Below, one piece after another: positions 1-6,999 of a stretch of DNA of 41,473 nt. Numbering within the stretch: position 1 is the first letter of the stretch; each line of letters starts with the position of its first letter. Where the stretch lies: assembly GCA_022510605.1 (NCBI GenBank), contig JAFLTB010000017.1, positions 1 to 41,473 on the forward strand, read 5' to 3'. The notes beneath the pieces were generated by a model that did no database searches, had not been told where the DNA came from, and saw only the letters and a list, made by a program, of their open reading frames with translations. The DNA is from Lachnospiraceae bacterium (lineage in GTDB: Bacteria > Bacillota > Clostridia > Lachnospirales > Lachnospiraceae). The translations under genes were made by a program, and so were the position numbers.

Positions 1-520
1 GATTTTGCCTTAATTTATACATACGTTTTGCCATATTTCCGGGGGAAACACTATACTCTGCCGCAAGACGGTTTAATGCTTCCCCCTTCCAGTAACGACG
101 CACAAAAAGGATACGGTCATCAGCGGATAGTGACGCAAGCCATGTATTTATAAATTGTGTCAATTCCTTTTCTTCCATTTTGTGTTCTACCGTAACGGGC
201 GAGGGAATACAGTCCTCCAATTCATCTAATAGCTTCTCCATGCCAGCATAACGCTTTTGCCTGTGATTTTTATTCCAAAGATTGATTGCAATATTACGTA
301 CAACTCTGCCCAACCAGGCACCAAATTTATCTGGACACTGTGGCGGTATCGTATTCCATGCCTGAAGATATGTGTCATTCACACATTCTTCTGCGTCTGC
401 CTTAACAGATAAAATGTTTAACGCAATATTATGGCAAAAAGTTCCATATTTCTTTTCTGTTTCTGAAATTGCTGTTTCATCACGCTGGAAGAATAAGCGG
501 ATAATCTGTGAGTCCTCCAT
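1..520 (-). CDS. ECF-type RNA polymerase sigma factor (3' end cut off)
   Basis: Translating the minus strand from the ATG at 520 gives an open frame to the window edge, about 173 residues. It begins MEDSQIIRLFFQRDE and carries a sigma region 2 signature (VNDTYLQAWNTIPP) followed by a region 4 helix-turn-helix (LNRLAAEYSVSPGNMAKRMYKLR). This is the layout of sigma-70 family ECF factors that direct RNA polymerase to a small regulon. An AGAAGG ribosome site lies just upstream of the ATG. The gene is divergent from trpS, so its promoter must sit in the 136-bp gap, but I found no clear one. The C-terminus lies outside the window, so any anti-sigma partner encoded downstream is not visible. Confidence 0.85.
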   Translation of the reverse strand, partial: MEDSQIIRLFFQRDETAISETEKKYGTFCHNIALNILSVKADAEECVNDTYLQAWNTIPPQCPDKFGAWLGRVVRNIAINLWNKNHRQKRYAGMEKLLDELEDCIPSPVTVEHKMEEKELTQFINTWLASLSADDRILFVRRYWKGEALNRLAAEYSVSPGNMAKRMYKLRQN

Positions 521-656
521 TCTAAACCTTCTTTCCGTAGGGTATATAATTTTGAAAGCTTTCACTTATATAGACAAGATTTCAAAGAAAATATTCCCAC
601 TATTCTAATAAAATTTTAACTTTTTCTAAAAATATTTCCACAGTTTATTATATAAA

Positions 657-685
657 TTGACTTTTCCATCAAATGCCATTAGAAT
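657..685 (+). promoter_or_regulatory. Sigma-A promoter of trpS
   Basis: TTGACT at 657-662, a 17-bp spacer and TAGAAT at 680-685. The predicted transcript starts about 25 bases before the trpS ATG. That leaves no room for a T-box leader, which many Firmicutes trpS genes have, and no T-box sequence was seen. Confidence 0.65.
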
Positions 686-716
686 TATAGTAATGATTAC
701 AAAAGGAGATTGTTTT

Positions 717-1760
717 ATGAAAAAAATCATATTGACCGGCGACCGTCCCACTGGCAGACTTCATGTGGGACATTATGTCGGTTCCCTAAAACGCCGTGTG
801 GAATTACAAAACTCCGGCGAATATGAGGAAATCTATATTATGATTGCCGACGCCCAGGCTCTGACAGACAACGCCGACAACCCGGAAAAGGTGCGCAGTA
901 ACATTTCCGAGGTTGCTCTGGATTACCTGTCCTGCGGCCTCGAGCCGGAAAAATCCACCCTGCTTGTGCAGTCCTATGTGGCCGAGTTGACAGAACTGAC
1001 CTTTTACTACAGCAATCTGGTAACAGTGTCCCGGCTCCAGAGAAATCCTACGGTGAAGTCTGAAATCCAGCAGAGAGGCTTCCATTCCAGCATCCCTGTT
1101 GGCTTTTTCACCTATCCGATTAGCCAGGCCGCCGATATTACCGCCTTTAAGGCGACGACAGTACCAGTAGGAGACGACCAACTTCCCATGATTGAGCAGG
1201 CCAGGGAAATTGTACGCAGTTTCAACTCCACCTATGACAAGGTGTTGGTGGAGCCTAAAGCTCTTTTAGCGGACAACGAAGCTTGCATGCGGCTGCCGGG
1301 CACCGATGGCAAGGCAAAGATGAGTAAGTCCCTGGGCAACTGCATTTATCTGGCCGACGAGCCGGAGGATATTCGCAAAAAGGTCATGAGTATGTATACG
1401 GATCCCGACCACATCCGCATTGAGGACCCGGGCAAGTTAGAGGGCAACACCGTCTTTACCTATCTGGATGCCTTCTGCCGGGATGAACTTTTTGCTGAGT
1501 ACCTGCCGGAATATAACAGTCTGGATGAATTAAAGGATCATTACACAAAGGGCGGACTGGGAGATGTAAAGGTTAAAAAATTCCTGTACTCGGTGCTGAT
1601 GGAGGAGCTTTCCCCGATTCAGGCCAAAAGAAAAGAATTGGAAAAAGATATTCCTGCTGTCATGGAAATTCTTCACAAAGGAAGCATCCAGGCCAGAGAG
1701 GTGGCCGCCCGGACGTTAAGTGAAGTGAAGCAGGCGATGAGGATTAACTATTTTGATTAG
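717..1760 (+). CDS. trpS: Tryptophan--tRNA ligase
   Basis: Cytoplasmic class I aminoacyl-tRNA synthetase that charges tRNA-Trp with tryptophan using ATP. The 347-residue product has the class I signatures in order: HVGH at residues 16-19 (HIGH motif) and KMSKS at 201-205. Between them are the typical TrpS stretches ([36 protein letters not shown]). The length fits the family. The frame is open back to a TTG at 657, but the ATG at 717 has an AAAGGAG ribosome site six bases upstream and follows the predicted promoter, so 717 is chosen. It is transcribed alone and converges on bioY. Confidence 0.97.
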   Translation: MKKIILTGDRPTGRLHVGHYVGSLKRRVELQNSGEYEEIYIMIADAQALTDNADNPEKVRSNISEVALDYLSCGLEPEKSTLLVQSYVAELTELTFYYSNLVTVSRLQRNPTVKSEIQQRGFHSSIPVGFFTYPISQAADITAFKATTVPVGDDQLPMIEQAREIVRSFNSTYDKVLVEPKALLADNEACMRLPGTDGKAKMSKSLGNCIYLADEPEDIRKKVMSMYTDPDHIRIEDPGKLEGNTVFTYLDAFCRDELFAEYLPEYNSLDELKDHYTKGGLGDVKVKKFLYSVLMEELSPIQAKRKELEKDIPAVMEILHKGSIQAREVAARTLSEVKQAMRINYFD

Positions 1761-1779
1761 TGCGCATTTTAGTGATTTT

Positions 1780-1885
1780 CGCTTTTGGTAGTTTTAAATA
1801 ATCAGAAAAATTCACAAATCGACTCGAGCGGGTGATGCTTCGCATCAAATGCTCTCGCGAACCGACCCCCAAAAGTCAGACCTAA
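1780..1885. other. Intergenic imperfect palindrome between trpS and bioY
   Basis: The gap 1761-1950 between the convergent trpS and bioY genes holds a structured stretch at about 1818-1860. TGATGC and GCATCA pair around a three-base loop, flanked by CGAGC and GCTCTCG that can extend the stem. There is no convincing T-run directly after it on either strand, so it is a weak candidate for a rho-independent terminator. It could be a dispersed chromosomal repeat. No coding frame was recognised here. Confidence 0.4.
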
Positions 1886-1950
1886 AATCTGGCGATTGGA
1901 TGGGAGGTTCTTGTTCAAATATTATACAAAGCAGATATAGTTTTAGGCCG

Positions 1951-2532
1951 CTACCGAACTGCTTTTTTTAGCCGGGCCGAAATAACCGGCCCGGCAGCCA
2001 GTGCCAGTGCCATTTTAATGAAATCCCCAATCAGAAATGGGAATACACACAATTCCAGTGCCGGCAAAAGGGCAGTACCGCTGGAAATGCAAAACCAGGC
2101 TGTTTCAAGGGCATAGGCGACGGCAGTACCCAGAATCATTCCCAAAAAACTGAGATACCATATTCCCCCGCCCCGCTCTACAAAGATTCCACAAATCAAA
2201 ACTGTAAAAATAAACCCAATGAGATATCCTCCGGTGGGGCCGGCCAATTTGCCAACACCGCCGGTCATCCCGGAAAACACAGGGAGACCCACCAGGCCAA
2301 TCAGCAAATACACCAGATAGGTTATGGTGCCCCGCTTCCAGCCAAGAACATAGACACTGATATAGAGCACCAGATTTGTCAGTGAAACAGGCACCGGGCC
2401 AATGGGAATGGACAAGGGTGCCAGAATGCAGGTGATGGCGGCAAAAAGTGCCATGAATACCATATTGGCAGTGGTAAAAAGTTTTCCTTCCTTTAATGTC
2501 ACTATAGTTGCTTTTTCTTTATGTGTCTGCAT
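1951..2532 (-). CDS. bioY: BioY, substrate-binding component of a biotin ECF transporter
   Basis: Polytopic membrane S-component that captures biotin. It normally works with an energising module (EcfA/EcfT), which is not encoded in this window. The 193-residue product has the BioY pattern of six hydrophobic segments. The conserved stretches are APLSIPIGPVPVSLTNL after the first helix and the glycine-rich GLPVFSGMTGGVGKLAGPTG loop. The frame extends 6 codons further upstream, but the ATG at 2532 has GGAGG five bases before it and is preferred. It lies 47 bp after bioB on the same strand and is almost certainly co-transcribed from the BirA-controlled promoter, pairing biotin synthesis with biotin uptake. 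Confidence 0.95.
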   Translation of the reverse strand: MQTHKEKATIVTLKEGKLFTTANMVFMALFAAITCILAPLSIPIGPVPVSLTNLVLYISVYVLGWKRGTITYLVYLLIGLVGLPVFSGMTGGVGKLAGPTGGYLIGFIFTVLICGIFVERGGGIWYLSFLGMILGTAVAYALETAWFCISSGTALLPALELCVFPFLIGDFIKMALALAAGPVISARLKKAVR

Positions 2533-2579
2533 AATTACCTCCAACTTCACAGCATACGGATAAAACCACAGGTAAAACG

Positions 2580-3545
2580 CTATATCGACAGCCCCATATC
2601 CCGCAGCATTGTCATGTCTTCTTCTATGGTATTTCCCACAGTAGTCAACATGTCACCGGTAATCGTGGCATTGACGCCGGACTGAAATATTTTTCGTCCT
2701 CCGTCGGCAAACCGGTTTCGTCCCGCCGCCATAAGCACAAAAGCCGTGGGATTGATATACCGGAAAAGCGCCATAGTCCGCAGGGCCTCCTCTGGCTCCA
2801 CCGCCTTTCTTCCCTCATAAGGAGTCCCTGGAATTGGCGACAGGATATTGATGGGAATGGAATCCACTCCCAGTTCTGCCAGGTCAAAAGCCATGTCCAG
2901 CCTGTCCTCCCAGGTTTCCCCCATACCGATAATCCCACCGGAACACACACCGAGACCTACCTTCTTTGCCAGTTTGATTTCCTGAATCTTTTCATCGTAG
3001 GTATGAGTCGTACAAATATTGGGGAAATTCCTCCGGGATGTTTCAATGTTTTCATGATACCGGGTAACCCCTGCTTCTTTTAACTCCTGTAATTCCGCCT
3101 CGCTCAAAAATCCATGGGAGGCACATAAATGCAGTTCCGGACATGCCTCAGAAATGGCACGGTACGCCTCGGCCGCCTGTCCAAAGTCCGCTCCCAGATT
3201 CCGGCCAGCGGTGACAATGGAATAACGGTGAACCCCTTTTGCCTCATGCTTCCTGGCATCCTCCACAATCTCCTCTTTTGGCAGGAAAGGATATTCCTCC
3301 ACTCCGGTACAGTGATGCCCCGACTGGGCACAGAATTTACAGTCCTCACTGCATCGCCCACTGCGTCCATTGATGATGGAGCACAACTCTACCCGGTCTC
3401 CACACAAAGCTTCACGAATACGGTTGGCTCCCTGTAACACCTCTTCCAAATCCCCCTTTAATAAAAAGGAACAGTCGTCGGTTTTCTTCAGACGAGAGCC
3501 CTGAATAATCTTGTCTGTCCATTCCTGTATGGTCTGTGCCAGCAT
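2580..3545 (-). CDS. bioB: Biotin synthase (radical SAM)
   Basis: Inserts sulfur into dethiobiotin to give biotin, using S-adenosylmethionine and two iron-sulfur clusters. The 321-residue product has the radical SAM CX3CX2C at C65, C69 and C72. It also has the BioB-typical stretches GVHRYSIVTAGRN, YHENIETSRRNFPNICTTHTYDEK and PINILSPIPGTP. The ATG at 3545 is preceded by GGGAGGT. No bioA, bioD or bioF is present here, so the cell may use imported dethiobiotin or have the rest of the pathway elsewhere. It is the first gene of the bioB-bioY operon. Confidence 0.97.
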   Translation of the reverse strand: MLAQTIQEWTDKIIQGSRLKKTDDCSFLLKGDLEEVLQGANRIREALCGDRVELCSIINGRSGRCSEDCKFCAQSGHHCTGVEEYPFLPKEEIVEDARKHEAKGVHRYSIVTAGRNLGADFGQAAEAYRAISEACPELHLCASHGFLSEAELQELKEAGVTRYHENIETSRRNFPNICTTHTYDEKIQEIKLAKKVGLGVCSGGIIGMGETWEDRLDMAFDLAELGVDSIPINILSPIPGTPYEGRKAVEPEEALRTMALFRYINPTAFVLMAAGRNRFADGGRKIFQSGVNATITGDMLTTVGNTIEEDMTMLRDMGLSI

Positions 3546-3609
3546 AATGACCTCCCATTCATTTCACACCATAGCCAGCATATCACTGATGGTGTATGTG
3601 TTTTCCTTT

Positions 3610-3662
3610 TATGTAAACCTGTTTTTTATTTTTAGTATACATATAGCCATCCATTATGTCAA
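3610..3662 (-). promoter_or_regulatory. bioB-bioY promoter with overlapping BirA-type operator
   Basis: On the minus strand there is TTGACA (3662-3657), a 17-bp spacer and TATACT (3639-3634). Overlapping the -10 is a palindrome, TATGTAAAC (3610-3618), 16 bp, GTATACATA (3635-3643). This matches the Firmicutes BirA operator layout of (T)TGTWAAC half-sites 14-16 bp apart. Biotin-loaded BirA bound here would block RNA polymerase, so the operon should be repressed when biotin is plentiful. Confidence 0.85.
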
Positions 3663-3694
3663 CCCTTTTATCCACACTGGTTGACGCTCCTGTT

Positions 3695-4132
3695 TTATTT
3701 TTTCCCTCTTCTGTTTCTTGCGGCTTCCACAATACGATACAGGGTATTTATGTCAAGGGGTTTTGCCAACTGCCCATTCATACCGGCATTTAAGGCCTCC
3801 TCCATACTCTCCGGCCCCACATTTTCCCTCATAGCATAAATTGGCACTGTCCTTCCCTCCGGGTGACGGCTCCTGCGAATGGCGCCTGCCGCCTCATAGC
3901 CATTCATCCCCGGCATCCGGGTATCCAGAAGTATCAGGGCATAGGTACCATCAGATGCCCGTTCAAACATGTCCACTGCCTGTCTGCCATTAGCGGCGCA
4001 ATCCACTGTCCCCCGGACAATCCGGAACATGTCATCTACCAACTCTGAAATAAAGGCATCCGCATCTGCCACCAGCAATTTCATACCACTGAAATTATAC
4101 TGTTTTACAAAAATTTTGTCTGACACCTTCAC
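3695..4132 (-). CDS. Stand-alone response-regulator receiver protein
   Basis: 145-residue CheY-like receiver domain with no output domain. The phosphoacceptor region is intact: acidic pair D23/D25, phosphorylatable D70 in LLDTRMPG, and lysine K124 in LAKPLD. The usual Thr/Ser switch residue after the fourth strand is Arg (R102, in IYAMREN). The start is a GTG with an AGGAG site just upstream; an internal ATG at residue 17 has no ribosome site. Sequence and linker resemble the C-terminal receiver of hybrid histidine kinases, so this may be a detached receiver. No kinase gene is adjacent. The role is unknown; it could act as a phosphate sink or partner of a distant kinase. Confidence 0.8.
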   Translation of the reverse strand: MKVSDKIFVKQYNFSGMKLLVADADAFISELVDDMFRIVRGTVDCAANGRQAVDMFERASDGTYALILLDTRMPGMNGYEAAGAIRRSRHPEGRTVPIYAMRENVGPESMEEALNAGMNGQLAKPLDINTLYRIVEAARNRRGKK

Positions 4133-4285
4133 CGGTCTCCTTTACTTTTTACATGTGTTATGTGTATATACATTGTCTAATTGTATTTCATGACTGATTA
4201 TACTACCAATGCGTATATTTTTCAATTATTTTTCCCGTTTATCCCCTTTTTCCTTTTATATTTTAACGTTTATTCACTATTTCTG

Positions 4286-4314
4286 TTGACAACCGTTAAT
4301 AAGCGTGATAATAT
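4286..4314 (+). promoter_or_regulatory. Sigma-A promoter of the DeoR-type regulator
   Basis: TTGACA at 4286-4291, a 17-bp spacer and TAATAT at 4309-4314, 35 bp before the ATG at 4350. CGTTTATT and CGTTAATA motifs around the -35 could be an operator for autoregulation, but this is a guess. Confidence 0.65.
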
Positions 4315-4349
4315 ATCAATACACCACAAAAAGAAAGGAGCTGTTTTCT

Positions 4350-5132
4350 ATGTTTATTGAAGAAAGACATCAGGCAATTTTAGAAACAATTGCCCAAAAC
4401 GGCAGCATTACAACCAGTGAAATTCAGGAGAAGTATGGAGTCAGTTATGACTCTGCCAAACGAGATTTGCGCATTTTGGAAGAAAAGGGGCTTTTGAAAC
4501 GAACCCACGGCGGGGCAATTCCTCTCCACAAAATCGGATGGGATGGCAATTGCAGTAATTTGACAGGACAGGAACGGGTTGGAAAGAACGTCAAGGAGAA
4601 TTATCTGGCCATTGCTAAAAGGGCCGTCTCCCTCATTGAGGAAAAAGATGTAATCTGGCTTCCTGGCGCCAGCATTGGATTTTTAATGGCCCGGAATATG
4701 CCGCCGGAGCTTCATTGCACGGTTGCAACGAATTCCATTTCTATTGCAGATACATTGCGCCGCCATGAAAATATCACTGTATTGCTCACTGGCGGTGAGG
4801 TACAGAAAAACGGATGCTCCTATGACGCCTTTACCACGCACATGATTCGCCGGCTTCATTTTGACAAAAGTTTCCTGACCTCCGCCTGCATTTCACCATC
4901 CTTCGGCCTTTCCATTCAGAAAACAAGAAATCTGGAACTGACAAAGGCCATTCTGGATAGTTCCAAATCCATTATTGGCCTTTATCCAACAGAAAAAATC
5001 GGCCATGACTCCATTGTCAGTATCTGCCCTGCCGACACTCTGGACATTCTGGTTACCGACTGGAATGCCTCCGAGGATGACTTGAAGGGATTTGACGAAT
5101 TGGGCATTCAGATTGATATTGTGGAGCAGTAA
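4350..5132 (+). CDS. DeoR/GlpR-family transcriptional regulator
   Basis: 260-residue cytoplasmic repressor. The N-terminal winged helix (about residues 1-58) shows the DeoR signature ITTSEIQEKYGVSYDSAKRD, then LRILEEKGLLKRTHGGAI. The C-terminal DeoR effector domain (about 75-250) binds sugar phosphates in known relatives. The ATG at 4350 has AAAGGAG nine bases upstream; the longer open frame from 4305 is ignored because it overlaps the promoter. No sugar kinase or transport gene is next to it, so the regulon cannot be read from context. Its stop codon directly abuts the stop of the convergent spmB, with no intergenic space. Confidence 0.92.
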   Translation: MFIEERHQAILETIAQNGSITTSEIQEKYGVSYDSAKRDLRILEEKGLLKRTHGGAIPLHKIGWDGNCSNLTGQERVGKNVKENYLAIAKRAVSLIEEKDVIWLPGASIGFLMARNMPPELHCTVATNSISIADTLRRHENITVLLTGGEVQKNGCSYDAFTTHMIRRLHFDKSFLTSACISPSFGLSIQKTRNLELTKAILDSSKSIIGLYPTEKIGHDSIVSICPADTLDILVTDWNASEDDLKGFDELGIQIDIVEQ

Positions 5133-5654
5133 TTACAGCCCCACCAAAAGGATAGCGGCGGCCGCCCCGGCAAAGGTGGCCGCCAGCGCTCCTGCCAGCG
5201 TGTACCGACTCTTTGTCACCTTGGCTGTCATGAAATACACACTCATGGTGTAAAAAATTGTCTCTGAACAGCTCATCAGCACCGAAGCCAGCGTTCCCAG
5301 ATAGGAGTCTGTGCCATAGGTCTTGTAGACATCCAGCAAAAGTCCTGTGGCTGCCGAAGAGGAAAACATTTTTACAATGAATAGCGGGAACAACTCTCCC
5401 GGAAAATGAAAGAACTGCACTACTGGGGAAAGCAGTCCGGCAAACCACTCCATGGCTCCGGATTCCCGCAGAATCCCTATCCCCACCATCAGCCCCACCA
5501 GGGTGGGAAGAATCTTATAAACTGTCAGAAAGCCATCCTTGGCTCCCTCAATAAATTCATCGAAAATATCCACTTTTTTGCACATTCCATACCCCACCAG
5601 ATACAGAATTACAAAGGGTATCATACAATCCGATATGTAATATAAAAGTTTCAA
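5133..5654 (-). CDS. spmB: Spore maturation protein B
   Basis: 173-residue polytopic membrane protein of the nucleoside-recognition/Gate family. In Bacillus subtilis SpmA and SpmB are needed for full dehydration of the spore core. The FPLFIVKMFSSSAATGLLLDVYKTYGTDSY stretch and the SCSETIFYTMSVYF motif are typical. The start is TTG at 5654 with AGGGGGG six bases upstream; the TTG overlaps the spmA stop (TTGA), which implies translational coupling. Its presence supports a spore-forming host. Confidence 0.93.
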   Translation of the reverse strand: MKLLYYISDCMIPFVILYLVGYGMCKKVDIFDEFIEGAKDGFLTVYKILPTLVGLMVGIGILRESGAMEWFAGLLSPVVQFFHFPGELFPLFIVKMFSSSAATGLLLDVYKTYGTDSYLGTLASVLMSCSETIFYTMSVYFMTAKVTKSRYTLAGALAATFAGAAAAILLVGL

Positions 5655-6250
5655 TTTCTTCCCCCCTTTCTGCGCCCGCCAACCTTTCTTGCTATTACCG
5701 AAAAAATAACGCCTGCCGCCGTGGAAATGATAGTAGCCACCAGTCCCATTCCAATAATGGCAGTAGGTGCCACGGAGCCATACTGGCTGCGGTAGGCAAT
5801 AATATTGACAGGAATCAACTGCAGCGAGGAAATATTAAGGATGAGAAAGGTACACATATCAGCGCTGGCAATGTGACTGCCATGGTTGAGTTCCTTTAAC
5901 TGCTCCATAGCCTTCAGCCCCACCGGCGTGGCCGCCCAGCCAAGCCCCAGGACGTTGGAAATTATATTGGCGGCCATGTATTCATTGGCCTTGTGGTCCT
6001 TTGGCACCCCAGGAAATAAAAAAGCAAGAACCGGCCGCAGCCCCCTTGTCAGGGCATCGATGATTCCTGCTTTCTTTGCAATATTCATAAGTCCTGTCCA
6101 CATGGACATGATGCCAAGCATTGTAACACAGAGCGTAACCGCTTCCTTTGACGAGTCAATCGCCGCTGTCCCCACCTGGCCCATCCGCCCGGTAAAAGCG
6201 GCAAACAATATGCCGATGAGTATCATAAAGCCCCATAGTTTGTTTAACAT
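5651..6250 (-). CDS. spmA: Spore maturation protein A
   Basis: 199-residue membrane protein, partner of SpmB. Gate-domain features are visible: LNKLWGFMILIGILFAAFTGRM at the N-terminus, a central KEAVTLCVTMLGIMSMWTGL helix, and NVLGLGWAATPVGLKAMEQL. The ATG at 6250 is chosen over the TTG at 6256 because AAAGGG lies seven bases before it and would be only one base from the TTG. It is the first gene of the spmA-spmB pair. Sporulation sigma-E control is known in Bacillus; no clear sigma-E site was recognised upstream here. Confidence 0.93.
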   Translation of the reverse strand: MLNKLWGFMILIGILFAAFTGRMGQVGTAAIDSSKEAVTLCVTMLGIMSMWTGLMNIAKKAGIIDALTRGLRPVLAFLFPGVPKDHKANEYMAANIISNVLGLGWAATPVGLKAMEQLKELNHGSHIASADMCTFLILNISSLQLIPVNIIAYRSQYGSVAPTAIIGMGLVATIISTAAGVIFSVIARKVGGRRKGGRN

Positions 6251-6347
6251 AGGCAAACCCTTTTTCTTTTATTCTATGAAAGAGGGAGGCGTGGTATGAC
6301 GGAAGGAAAGGTCAATATAGGGCAACTATTTTGTAGTTAAGGATATT

Positions 6348-6680
6348 TTAGTTACTGTGTGCAATCTCATATACAAGTTTTAACAAATCTTCTACCTTTT
6401 CCAGAATCCTTGGCTCGAATTTTTCCAATGTTTCCGCAATCCCTTCATCAAACTTGGTACTTCCACGTCCCGTCATGATATAATCTGTGCTTACATCCAG
6501 GGCATCCGCTAAATTTACAAGTGTATGTGCAGAAAATCCCTTTTCATTCCGCTCAATTTCAAATAAAAACTTAGAAGAAATTCCCGCCACTTCTGCCAAA
6601 CGCTCTCTGGAATACCCTCGGTCAAGACGAAGCTGCATAATTCGAAACCCAATTTCCTTGTATCTTAGTTCTTTCTTCAT
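6348..6680 (-). CDS. XRE-family helix-turn-helix regulator
   Basis: 110-residue DNA-binding protein. Residues about 9-68 form an XRE (Cro/C1-type) domain: IGFRIMQLRLDRGYSRERLAEVAGISSKFLFEIERNEKG with ALDVSTDYIMTG closing it. The short C-terminal helix (LEKFEPRILEKVEDLLKLVYEIA) is probably a dimerisation segment. There is no sensor domain. The ATG at 6680 has AGGGGGAA upstream. It sits at the border of the AT-rich peptide island, and the heptamer array at 6812-6924 lies upstream of its promoter, so it is a candidate regulator of itself or of the peptide genes. Confidence 0.85.
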   Translation of the reverse strand: MKKELRYKEIGFRIMQLRLDRGYSRERLAEVAGISSKFLFEIERNEKGFSAHTLVNLADALDVSTDYIMTGRGSTKFDEGIAETLEKFEPRILEKVEDLLKLVYEIAHSN

Positions 6681-6705
6681 ATCCGTAATTCCCCCTATAA
6701 AAGAA

Positions 6706-6734
6706 ATTGTAACCTTTGCATTTCACTATATCAA
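6706..6734 (-). promoter_or_regulatory. Sigma-A promoter of the XRE regulator
   Basis: On the minus strand, TTGATA (6734-6729), a 17-bp spacer and TACAAT (6711-6706), 26 bp before the start codon. Confidence 0.6.
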
Positions 6735-6811
6735 TGAATAATAATTCCTAGTCCCCTTACATATTGTTTAGTAAATTATATATCTTTTTTTATTAGAAAA
6801 CTGATATATTC

Positions 6812-6924
6812 ACTGAACTGTGCTTTTTGGCTACTGAACTGTGCTTTTTGGCTACTGAACTACCAAAAATGATTCATTTTTGCAAAAATACTCGTGTTCA
6901 GTTATTTTTTTTTAACGGTTCAGC
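6812..6924. repeat. Helically phased heptamer array (ACTGAAC / GTTCAGT)
   Basis: A 21-bp unit starting ACTGAACTGTG occurs twice in direct tandem (6812-6832, 6833-6853), followed by a third ACTGAAC at 6854-6860. Two copies in the opposite orientation follow: GTTCAGT at 6896-6902 and GTTCAGC at 6918-6924. Centre-to-centre distances are 21, 21, 42 and 22 bp, so all sites fall on one face of the helix. Between them is a 17-bp palindrome, AAAAATGA-T-TCATTTTT (6865-6881). The rest of the gap 6681-6999 is AT-rich and non-coding. It looks like a multi-site operator rather than a CRISPR, because the repeats are directly adjacent. Confidence 0.7.
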
Positions 6925-6930
6925 AAAAAT

Positions 6931-6960
6931 TTGGTTAGATTTTTGATTATGTGGTATAAT
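6931..6960 (+). promoter_or_regulatory. Orphan plus-strand promoter-like sequence
   Basis: TTGGTT (6931-6936), an 18-bp spacer and TATAAT (6955-6960), directly beside the heptamer array. It points into the 3' end of the S8 protease gene on the opposite strand, and no plus-strand gene follows. It may be a chance match in AT-rich DNA or the start of an antisense transcript. Confidence 0.3.
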
Positions 6961-6978
6961 AAAAAACTAACCTTAGTT
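6961..6978 (-). terminator. Possible weak terminator after the peptide operon
   Basis: On the minus strand AACTAA and TTAGTT pair closely and are followed by a run of T, 22 bases after the stop of the S8 protease gene. The stem is short and GC-poor. Confidence 0.35.
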
Positions 6979-6999
6979 TCCTCTTTATCTGCATCTCAT

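Noticed and set aside
521-716. T-box leader for trpS
   Set aside because: The predicted transcript has only about 25 bases before the ATG, and no T-box sequence was found.
6812-6860. CRISPR-like repeats
   Set aside because: The repeats are directly adjacent 21-bp units without spacers and no cas gene is present; an operator array fits better.
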